Assembly: GCA_022511055.1 (NCBI GenBank)
Contig: JAFLSH010000136.1
Span: forward strand, 1-8,127
Source: Prevotella sp.
Lineage (GTDB): Bacteria > Bacteroidota > Bacteroidia > Bacteroidales > Bacteroidaceae
Length of the DNA: 8,127 nucleotides
Direction of reading: 5' to 3'
Shown here: positions 1 through 6,251 of the stretch, one piece after another
How positions within the stretch are numbered: the first letter of the stretch is position 1
Layout of the letters: the number at the start of each line of letters is the position of its first letter
Translations under genes and position numbers: made by a program
The notes under the pieces: model-generated
Databases searched by the model: none
The model's input: the letters and a program-made list of their open reading frames with translations, nothing else
What the model was told of the DNA's origin: nothing

Positions 1-10
1 ACAGGCGGCA

Positions 11-946
11 ATGGAAAAGGCAAAAACGGCAGACAGGAACATCATGAAGGGCTACAAACGCTATTTGCGGTTGGAGCGTAACTTCTCGGGCAACACGCTC
101 GATGCCTACCTGCGTGACCAGCAGAAGTTGCAGGGCTTTCTCGATGCCGAAGGGAAGTCCGTGCTTGATGTGGAACTGGCAGACCTGCAGGCGTTTGCCG
201 CCGGGCTGCACGACATTGGGGTGGGGCCGCGCTCGCAGTGCCGCATTCTGAGCGGTGTGCGCCAGTTCTATCGCTACTTGCAGCTGGATGGCTATCGGGA
301 AGATGACCCTACGGAACTGTTGGAGTCGCCGCGGCTGGGCGAGCATCTGCCCGAGGTGCTGACCACGGAAGAGGTGGACAGGCTGGAAGCATCGATAGAC
401 CTGGCAAAGTGGGAAGGCCACCGTAACCGCGCCATCATCGAAGTGCTTTTCTCGTGCGGCCTGCGCGTCAGCGAGCTGACGGAGCTGAAGCTGTCTAACC
501 TCTATCTGAACGAGCAGTTTCTGCGCATTGTGGGCAAGGGGTCGAAGGAGCGGCTGGTGCCCATCTCGCCGCGCGCCATCAAGGAGCTGGGTTTCTGGTT
601 TGATAGTCGGCAGCAGATGGTCATCAAGCCGGGCGAAGAAGACTACGTGTTCCTGAACAGGCGCGGCGCGCACCTGACACGCACCATGATTCTGATTATG
701 GTGAAGCGCCAGGCAGAGCTGGCGGGCATCAAGAAGAACATATCGCCCCACACGCTGCGCCACTCGTTTGCCACGGCACTGCTCGAAGGGGGAGCTGACC
801 TCCGCGCCATTCAGGCCATGTTAGGGCACGAGTCGATAGGCACTACGGAAATCTACATGCACATTGACACCACCACCTTGCGCCAGGAAATTCTGGAGCA
901 TCACCCGCGAAACAAGGCTTTTGCAACGGATAATCGGGCGGTCTGA
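11..946 (+). CDS. xerD: Site-specific tyrosine recombinase, XerD type
   Basis: Tyrosine recombinase of 311 aa, the usual size for XerC/XerD, which resolve chromosome dimers at dif during division. The N-terminal SAM-like core-binding domain spans about residues 12-100 and the catalytic domain about 115-295. The whole catalytic set is visible: R152 (in CGLRVSEL), K176 (in GKGSKER), H247 and R250 (in HTLRHSF), H273 (in LGHESIG) and the nucleophile Y282 (in IYMHI). The protein should therefore be active. The ATG at 11 has an AGG-containing stretch just upstream; a second in-frame ATG at 44 would remove 11 residues and begins nearer to where the domain aligns, so the start is uncertain. XerD is preferred over XerC from its general look and length, but the two paralogs cannot be firmly separated without a tree. 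No integrase-associated cargo, excisionase or attachment repeat lies nearby, so it looks like a housekeeping gene rather than an element integrase. Confidence 0.9.
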   Translation: MEKAKTADRNIMKGYKRYLRLERNFSGNTLDAYLRDQQKLQGFLDAEGKSVLDVELADLQAFAAGLHDIGVGPRSQCRILSGVRQFYRYLQLDGYREDDPTELLESPRLGEHLPEVLTTEEVDRLEASIDLAKWEGHRNRAIIEVLFSCGLRVSELTELKLSNLYLNEQFLRIVGKGSKERLVPISPRAIKELGFWFDSRQQMVIKPGEEDYVFLNRRGAHLTRTMILIMVKRQAELAGIKKNISPHTLRHSFATALLEGGADLRAIQAMLGHESIGTTEIYMHIDTTTLRQEILEHHPRNKAFATDNRAV

Positions 947-980
947 GGCCGTTGGGGCGGGGCTATGTCAAAAAAAGATT

Positions 981-996
981 AAAACTATGAAGTTTT
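981..996 (+). terminator. Possible weak A/U hairpin terminator after xerD
   Basis: The inverted repeat AAAACT-ATGA-AGTTTT forms a 6-bp stem with a 4-base loop, and T residues continue directly after the 3' arm to 998. It lies 34 bases past the xerD stop and upstream of the promoter-like element of the next gene, where a terminator would fit. The stem holds only one G-C pair, so it would be weak, and the AT-rich context makes chance symmetry likely. Confidence 0.25.
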
Positions 997-1031
997 TTGT
1001 GGTTTTTCACGTTTATAAGGTAAAAAAGGAG

Positions 1032-1039
1032 TACCTTTG
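1032..1039 (+). promoter_or_regulatory. Bacteroidota-type -7 element upstream of the M16 peptidase gene
   Basis: TACCTTTG matches the Bacteroidota -7 consensus TAnnTTTG recognised by their unusual primary sigma factor. Transcription would begin near 1046, giving a leader of about 43 bases before the ATG at 1089. A clear TTTG -33 box is not present 19-21 bases upstream; the nearest T-rich run (1003-1007) is too distant and lacks the G. The intergenic position and good -7 match support a promoter for the peptidase gene, perhaps extending into metK, but the missing -33 box lowers confidence. Confidence 0.5.
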
Positions 1040-1088
1040 CAAGCAATTTCACAAAACCTAAAAATTTTATAGTAAAAACGTTACAAAC

Positions 1089-3920
1089 ATGAAAATGAGA
1101 AAACTTTTAGCAATGTTTGTGCTGGCCGTTGCCGGCACACTGTCAGTGGCAGCCCAGATGCAGCAGATGCAGATGCCGCCCGTTCCCGTTGACCCTGATG
1201 TGCGCATCGGCAAGCTCGACAACGGTCTGACCTATTACATTCGGTATAACAACTGGCCGGAGAATCGGGCTGAATTCTACATTGCGCAGAAGGTCGGCTC
1301 GCTGCAAGAAGATGACACCCAGCGCGGTCTGGCCCACTTTCTGGAACACATGGCGTTCAACGGCACGAAGCACTTTGCCGGCAACGACCTGCTGCGCTGG
1401 TGCGAAAGCATCGGCGTGAAGTTCGGTACTGACCTGAATGCCTACACATCGATTGACCAGACGGTCTATAATATCTCAAACGTGCCCACCACGCGCGAGT
1501 CTATCGTCGACTCGTGCCTGATGATTCTCTGGGACTGGGCCGATGGGCTGCTGCTCGAGCAAGAGGAGATTGAGAAGGAGCGTGGTGTCATTCACGAAGA
1601 GTGGCGCCTGCGCACCAGTGCCCAGATGCGCATGCTGGAGCGCGACCTGCCCAAGCTCTATCCCGGCTCCAAGTATGGCCACCGCATGCCTATCGGCCTG
1701 ATGGAGATTATCGACAACTTCGAGCGCCCCTTCTTGCAGCAGTACTACGAGAAGTGGTACCGCCCCGACAATCAGGGCATCATTGTTGTCGGCGATATTG
1801 ACGTAGACAAGGTGGAGCAGAAAATCAAGGATATGTTCGGCCAGATAGAGAAGCCGGGGGCAGATGCCGCCAAGGTGGAGCTGGAGCCCGTGCCTGACAA
1901 TGCCGAGCCTATTGTCATCATTGACAAGGACAAGGAGCAGGCTATCGACATGGTTTCGGTGATGTTCAAGCACGAAGCCGTGCCCGATGAGGCCAAGAAC
2001 AGTCTGCTCTACATGTTGAATAACTATATGAAGAACGTGGCCTTTGGCATGCTGGGCAACCGACTGGGCGAAATGGCACAGCAGCCCGACTGCCCCTTCC
2101 TGCAGGCTCAGGTGAGCGATGGCAACTACCTGCTGGCCAAGACAAAGGATGCTTTGGACATTACCGTTGTGCCGAAGGAAGGCCAGATGAACGAGGCGCT
2201 GAAGGCAGTCTTCGCCGAAGTGCTGCGTGCCGCCGAGTTTGGCTTCACCGCCACGGAGTATGGCCGCTCGCAGGCCAACACGCTGAGTTCACTCGACAAG
2301 ACCTACTCGAACAAAGACAAGCGCTACAACCGCCAGTTTGTCAATGAGTACGTGTCGCATTTCCTGGCCAACGAGCCCATCCCCTCGCTGGATGACTACT
2401 ATCAGGTGATGAAGCAGCTTGTGCCCAGCCTGCCGCTGGAAGCCATCAACGAGACCCTGAAGCAGCTCGTGCCGAAGAGCGACTCGAACATGGTGGTACT
2501 CAACTTCAACCACGAGAAGGAAGGGGCTACCTATCCTACCGAGGAAGGGCTGCTGGGCGCTATTCGCGATGCGCGCGCCATGAAGTTAGAGGCATACGTG
2601 GACAACGTGAAGGATGAGCCGCTGATGACCGTGCTGCCGAAGGCAGGCAAGATAAAGAAGGAAACGAAAAACGACAAGTTCGACTACAAGGAGCTGACCC
2701 TGTCGAATGGCGTGAAGGTGGTGCTGAAGCAGACCGACCTGAAGAAAGACCAGGTCTTGCTGAGTGCCGAGGGCTACGGCGGTGCTTCGCTCTACGGACT
2801 GGAAGACCATGCCAACCTGAGCCTGTTTGATGATGTGGTGGAGGCCAGCGGCCTGGGTAACTTCTCGTCTACCGAGCTGGTCAAGGCTTTGGCAGGCAAG
2901 ATTGCCGGTGCCAGCCTCTCCATGAGTTCGCAGCGCACCGTGGTCAGCGGCTCTTCAACCCCGAATGACGTGGAGACCATGATGCAGCTGGTCTATCTCT
3001 ATTTCACCAACATCAACAAAGACCAGCAGTCGTTTGACCAGCTTATCAAGACCTATGAGATTTCGCTGAAAAACCGCCTGCTGCAGCCGGAAGCCGTGTT
3101 CAGCGACTCGCTGACTGCCACGCTGTCTTGCCACAATCCGCGCAACCGCTCGCTGGAAGTGGCCGATTTGAAGAACGTGAACTATGACCGCATCTTGGAG
3201 ATGGCCAAGGAGCGCACGGCCAACGCCGGTGCCTTCACCTTTACCATCATTGGCAACTTCGATGAGGCCAAGCTGCGCCCGCTGATTGAACAGTACATTG
3301 CCTCGCTGCCAGTACAGAAGAAGGTGGTGAAGGGCAAGGACATTTCCACTGACTACAAAGGCAAGGTGGTCAACGACTTCAAGCACAAGGCCGAGACCCC
3401 GAAGGCCATTGCCGTGCTGCACTGGTATTCCAAGCAGGTTCCCTACACGCTCGATAATCTCATTCTCTCGCAGGTGGCCGGCCAGGTACTCAGCATGGTC
3501 TATCTGAAGGAGATTCGCGAGGAGGCCAGCGCCGCCTATACCGTTAGCGCACAGGCCGGCGTGAGCCGCGATGACTTTGGCGATGCGGCTACCATCTACG
3601 CCTACTGCCCCATGAAGCCCGAGAAGGCCGATGTGGCTGTACGCATCATGCGCGAGGCCGTGCAGAACATGGCCAAGACCTGCGATGCCGATATGGTGCA
3701 GAAAGTGAAGGAGTACATGCTCAAGTCGCATGCCGACCTGCTGAAGACCAATGCCTATTGGGTTAGCCGCATCGGCTTGTGGCGCAAGTATGGCCTGGAT
3801 TTCCACACCGACTACGAGCAGGCTGTGCAGAACGTGACCCCCGAGCGTGTCAGCGCTTTCGTGGCCGAGGTGCTGAAGTCAGGCAACGAGGCCGAGGTGG
3901 TCATGCTGCCGGCAGAGTAA
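1089..3920 (+). CDS. Secreted M16 (pitrilysin/insulinase-type) zinc metallopeptidase
   Basis: Exported zinc peptidase of 943 aa, of the PqqL/pitrilysin single-chain type. Residues 1-22 form a Sec signal peptide (KMRK, a hydrophobic core, then SVAA), with likely cleavage before Q23. There is no lipobox cysteine, so the product should be periplasmic and soluble. The inverted zinc motif HFLEH is at 83-87, with H83 and H87 as ligands and E86 as catalytic base. E164 in EIEKERG sits 77 residues after H87, as expected for the third ligand. Four M16 lobes are expected: roughly 42-185 (active), 210-390, 565-700 (motif degenerate, LEDHANLSLF, so inactive) and 735-915. R810 and Y817 in REEASAAY resemble the substrate-binding Arg/Tyr pair of the C-terminal half. 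Members typically degrade peptides; the substrate here is unknown. The start at 1089 has no Shine-Dalgarno; M3 (1095) is an alternative. metK follows after 36 bases. Confidence 0.93.
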   Translation: MKMRKLLAMFVLAVAGTLSVAAQMQQMQMPPVPVDPDVRIGKLDNGLTYYIRYNNWPENRAEFYIAQKVGSLQEDDTQRGLAHFLEHMAFNGTKHFAGNDLLRWCESIGVKFGTDLNAYTSIDQTVYNISNVPTTRESIVDSCLMILWDWADGLLLEQEEIEKERGVIHEEWRLRTSAQMRMLERDLPKLYPGSKYGHRMPIGLMEIIDNFERPFLQQYYEKWYRPDNQGIIVVGDIDVDKVEQKIKDMFGQIEKPGADAAKVELEPVPDNAEPIVIIDKDKEQAIDMVSVMFKHEAVPDEAKNSLLYMLNNYMKNVAFGMLGNRLGEMAQQPDCPFLQAQVSDGNYLLAKTKDALDITVVPKEGQMNEALKAVFAEVLRAAEFGFTATEYGRSQANTLSSLDKTYSNKDKRYNRQFVNEYVSHFLANEPIPSLDDYYQVMKQLVPSLPLEAINETLKQLVPKSDSNMVVLNFNHEKEGATYPTEEGLLGAIRDARAMKLEAYVDNVKDEPLMTVLPKAGKIKKETKNDKFDYKELTLSNGVKVVLKQTDLKKDQVLLSAEGYGGASLYGLEDHANLSLFDDVVEASGLGNFSSTELVKALAGKIAGASLSMSSQRTVVSGSSTPNDVETMMQLVYLYFTNINKDQQSFDQLIKTYEISLKNRLLQPEAVFSDSLTATLSCHNPRNRSLEVADLKNVNYDRILEMAKERTANAGAFTFTIIGNFDEAKLRPLIEQYIASLPVQKKVVKGKDISTDYKGKVVNDFKHKAETPKAIAVLHWYSKQVPYTLDNLILSQVAGQVLSMVYLKEIREEASAAYTVSAQAGVSRDDFGDAATIYAYCPMKPEKADVAVRIMREAVQNMAKTCDADMVQKVKEYMLKSHADLLKTNAYWVSRIGLWRKYGLDFHTDYEQAVQNVTPERVSAFVAEVLKSGNEAEVVMLPAE
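1155..1175 (+). repeat. In-frame CAGATG hexamer repeat encoding a Gln/Met-rich mature N-terminus
   Basis: Three CAGATG hexamers, with one extra CAG between the first and second, encode residues 23-29 (QMQQMQM) of the M16 peptidase, immediately after the predicted signal peptide cleavage site. A change by one unit would keep the reading frame. The segment is too short to call a true variable repeat. Confidence 0.5.
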
Positions 3921-3956
3921 GTCTTTGACTTTAAAACATTGAATGATAGAATAAAT

Positions 3957-5213
3957 ATGTCGTATCTTTTTTCGTCAGAATCCGTTTCTGAAGGCCACCC
4001 CGACAAAGTGGCCGACCAGATAAGTGACGCAATACTGGACCAGTTCCTGGCTTACGACCCGCATGCCCGTGTGGCGTGCGAGTCGTTTGTCACAACGGGC
4101 CAGGTAGTGCTGATGGGCGAGGTGCGGAGCGAGGTCTACATCGACTTGCAGACCATTGCCCGCAACACCATTCTCAAGATAGGCTACAACAAGGCCGAGT
4201 ATCAATTCGATGGCAACTCGTGTGGCATTCTGAGTGCCATTCACGAGCAGTCACAGGACATCAACCGCGGTGTAGACCGTGCCGACGAGGAGGAGCAGGG
4301 CGCCGGCGACCAGGGCATGATGTTCGGCTATGCCACCAACGAGACCGATAGCTACATGCCCGTGTCGCTCTATCTGGCTCACTTGCTGATGCAGGTGCTG
4401 GCCGACATTCGCAAGGAGGGTCAGGTGATGACCTATCTGCGCCCCGATGCCAAGAGCCAGGTGACCGTGCAGTACAGCGATGCCGGCATACCCGAGCGCA
4501 TTGACACCATTGTGGTGTCTACCCAGCACGATGAGTTTGATGAAGACGACAAGATGCTGGCGCAGATAGAGGCTGATGTCATCAACATTCTCATTCCGCG
4601 TGCCAAGCAGCAGATTCGTTCACAGAAGGTGCTTGACCTGTTTGGCACCGACATCAAGTACTATGTCAACCCGACCGGCAAGTTTGTCATCGGCGGCCCC
4701 CACGGCGACACGGGCCTGACCGGGCGCAAGATTATTGTCGACACGTATGGCGGCAAGGGTGCCCACGGCGGCGGCGCTTTCTCGGGCAAGGACTCCAGCA
4801 AGGTCGACCGCTCGGCGGCATACGCAGCCCGCCACATTGCCAAGAACATGGTGGCCGCGGGCGTAGCCGACGAGATGCTGGTGCAGGTGAGCTATGCCAT
4901 TGGCGTGGCGCGCCCGATGAACATCTACGTGAACACCTACGGGCGCAGCCGTGTCAGCATGAGCGATGGCGAGATAGCGCGCCGGATAGAGAAGCTGTTC
5001 GACCTGCGGCCAAAAGCCATCGAGCGCACGCTGAAGCTGCGCCAGCCCATGTACCTGGAGACCGCTGCCTACGGCCACATGGGGCGCCAGCCCGAAGTGG
5101 TCAGGAAGGTGTTCACCAGCCACTATCACCCGACACGGGAAGTGGAGGTGGAGCTGTTCACATGGGAGAAACTGGACCGTGTGGATGACATTAAACGGGA
5201 ATTTAATCTGTAA
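3957..5213 (+). CDS. metK: S-adenosylmethionine synthetase (methionine adenosyltransferase)
   Basis: Cytosolic enzyme that makes S-adenosylmethionine from methionine and ATP, the main methyl donor of the cell. The 418-aa product carries the family signatures in order: GHPDKVAD at 13-20 (ATP and Mg binding), GAGDQGMMFGY at 115-125, the region from GGPHGDTG (246-253) onward, and the glycine-rich P-loop-like GGGAFSGKD at 271-279, followed by KVDRSAAYAAR. All expected motifs are intact. It is longer than the E. coli enzyme (about 384 aa), consistent with the longer form I associate with Bacteroidota. I chose the ATG at 3957 because MSYLFSSESVSEGHPDK is where the family normally begins; an upstream in-frame TTG at 3939 would add six unlikely residues. 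The gap to the peptidase gene is only 36 bases, with no terminator, recognisable promoter or SAM riboswitch, so it may share the upstream transcript. Its stop codon directly abuts the next start. Confidence 0.98.
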   Translation: MSYLFSSESVSEGHPDKVADQISDAILDQFLAYDPHARVACESFVTTGQVVLMGEVRSEVYIDLQTIARNTILKIGYNKAEYQFDGNSCGILSAIHEQSQDINRGVDRADEEEQGAGDQGMMFGYATNETDSYMPVSLYLAHLLMQVLADIRKEGQVMTYLRPDAKSQVTVQYSDAGIPERIDTIVVSTQHDEFDEDDKMLAQIEADVINILIPRAKQQIRSQKVLDLFGTDIKYYVNPTGKFVIGGPHGDTGLTGRKIIVDTYGGKGAHGGGAFSGKDSSKVDRSAAYAARHIAKNMVAAGVADEMLVQVSYAIGVARPMNIYVNTYGRSRVSMSDGEIARRIEKLFDLRPKAIERTLKLRQPMYLETAAYGHMGRQPEVVRKVFTSHYHPTREVEVELFTWEKLDRVDDIKREFNL

Positions 5214-6242
5214 ATGCGACAGCAGCAGGACTCGATAGCCCACGACTCGGTGGCGCTGGCGCAGCAGGACAGCTCGCTGCACCAGCCCGTACGCCCGCAG
5301 ACCCCTTACCAGGTGCTGCAGATGCTGCCTAAAGACGCTACGCCTGCCCAGCAGGACTCTGCCATTCAGGCGTGGTTTCAGCCCGACGAGGTACACTACA
5401 GCAGCCAGCCTGACACCCTGCACCTGCCGGGGCATGGCGTTGGGCACAACAGGCTGAAGGTGAGCGACCTGCCGAAATACTATCATGAGAACTTCTTCTC
5501 AAACGACTCGCTGCTGCACCCTGAGCTGAACGGCGGCCGCTATGGCGTGGCCGGCGACCCCGTTCCCTATACGGTCAGGGGCGACAACTTCATGACCATC
5601 ATTCTGCTTGGCTGCTTCATCATGGCGGTGCTGCCGCTGGGGCAGTGGCGGCACGTGGTTGTGCGCCAGCTGAAAGACTTCTTCTATTTCCCCCACGCAG
5701 GGCGCATCGCCCCGACCGAGACTGCCGGCGAGGTGCGCTATCAGCTGTTCATGAGCCTGATGACCGCGCTGCTTCTGGCCATCATCTTTTTCTTCTACAC
5801 CACCCACTACGTGGCCGACACCTTTGTGCTTGACGAGCCGTACCAGCTGGTCGGCATCTTCTTCGCGGTCTTTGTGGCCTATTTCTTGCTGAAGGCGCTG
5901 GCCTATTCGGTGGTGAATCTGGTCTTCTTCGATGGTAAAAAAAAGCAACAATGGGATAAGACGCTACTTTTCCTTACCGTAGTCGAAGGCGTAGTCCTTC
6001 TGCCTGTTGTTGTGATACAGGCTTACTTTGATTTGTCAATGAAAAGTGTAGTATATTATTTCACTTTTGTACTCTTTTTGCTAAAAATGCTAACATTTTA
6101 TAAGTCATGGGTTATCTTTTTTAAGAAAAGCGGTGGTTTTTTGCAATTATTTTTGTACTTTTGTGCGCTCGAACTTATGCCCTTGCTCTCTGTATGGGGC
6201 TGTTTGGTGCTTATTGTCGACGAATTGAAAATAAATTTTTAG
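5214..6242 (+). CDS. DUF4271 family integral membrane protein
   Basis: Function unknown. I assign the 342-aa product to DUF4271, a Bacteroidota membrane family, from its sequence character and its place directly before hemD; this is recognition, not a search. Residues 1-125 are hydrophilic, rich in Q, D and S, with QQDS at 4-7, 17-20 and 46-49, and contain the tract PDTLHLPG. Hydrophobic segments follow at about 126-144, 177-198, 211-239, 250-270, 278-301 and 309-336, giving six helices. Positive charges cluster in the loops after helices 1 (R146, R151, K154, R164), 3 (K242-K244) and 5 (K304, K305), which puts those loops in the cytoplasm and the N-terminal region outside. There is no cleavable signal peptide. 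The ATG follows the metK TAA with no gap, implying translational coupling; the next Met is M37. From about residue 240 the DNA turns sharply AT-rich. The stop lies nine bases before hemD. Confidence 0.8.
   Translation: MRQQQDSIAHDSVALAQQDSSLHQPVRPQTPYQVLQMLPKDATPAQQDSAIQAWFQPDEVHYSSQPDTLHLPGHGVGHNRLKVSDLPKYYHENFFSNDSLLHPELNGGRYGVAGDPVPYTVRGDNFMTIILLGCFIMAVLPLGQWRHVVVRQLKDFFYFPHAGRIAPTETAGEVRYQLFMSLMTALLLAIIFFFYTTHYVADTFVLDEPYQLVGIFFAVFVAYFLLKALAYSVVNLVFFDGKKKQQWDKTLLFLTVVEGVVLLPVVVIQAYFDLSMKSVVYYFTFVLFLLKMLTFYKSWVIFFKKSGGFLQLFLYFCALELMPLLSVWGCLVLIVDELKINF
5937..5944 (+). repeat. A8 homopolymer inside the DUF4271 gene
   Basis: Eight consecutive A bases encode K242-K244 in the loop between helices 3 and 4. 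Gain of one A leads to a TAA within six codons of the run, and loss of one leads to a TAG about a dozen codons later. Either would truncate the protein after three helices. The run marks the left edge of the AT-rich island. Confidence 0.8.
6156..6163 (+). promoter_or_regulatory. Possible internal promoter -7 element for hemD
   Basis: TACTTTTG fits TAnnTTTG and lies within the AT-rich 3' part of the DUF4271 gene. It would start transcripts near 6170, about 80 bases before the hemD ATG. The nearest TTTG (6140-6143) is only 12 bases upstream, not the usual 19-21, so the -33 element is missing or degenerate. AT-rich coding DNA will produce such octamers by chance. Confidence 0.3.
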
Positions 6243-6244
6243 GA
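6241..6244 (+). promoter_or_regulatory. Shine-Dalgarno-like AGGA for hemD
   Basis: AGGA overlaps the TAG stop of the DUF4271 gene (6240-6242) and sits seven bases before the hemD ATG at 6252. This is the best-placed Shine-Dalgarno-like site in the window and supports translational coupling of the two genes. Confidence 0.5.
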
Positions 6245-6251
6245 CACGAAA

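Noticed and set aside
11..946. Integrase of a mobile element
   Set aside because: The length and motifs fit a host Xer recombinase, the flanking genes are housekeeping, and no direct repeats, tRNA target or cargo genes are present.
864..1061. 65-codon + strand open frame running from xerD into the intergenic region
   Set aside because: It overlaps the xerD catalytic end out of frame and its tail is Lys/Phe-rich translation of AT-rich intergenic DNA; no domain or start signal.
2955..3806. 283-codon open frame on the - strand inside the M16 peptidase gene
   Set aside because: It is fully antisense to a well-supported gene; the encoded sequence is His/Leu/Val-rich with no recognisable domain, as expected from the mirror of GC-biased codons.
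3939..3956. TTG start adding six residues to MetK
   Set aside because: The added residues (MNDRIN) are not typical of the family, and the ATG at 3957 gives the normal MetK N-terminus.
3921..3956. Promoter for metK using TTTG at 3924-3927
   Set aside because: A TA lies at the right 19-base distance, but the following bases do not match TAnnTTTG, and transcription would begin at or past the metK start codon.
3900..3960. SAM riboswitch ahead of metK
   Set aside because: The gap is only 36 bases, too short for any known SAM-I class aptamer, and shows no conserved core.
4620..5486. 288-codon open frame on the - strand across metK and the DUF4271 start
   Set aside because: It lies opposite intact metK with its motifs; the translation has low-complexity His/Arg/Val character and no family resemblance.
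5499..5951. 150-codon open frame on the - strand opposite the DUF4271 gene
   Set aside because: Its Q/H/E-rich translation is the antisense image of hydrophobic codons; no start signal or domain is seen.
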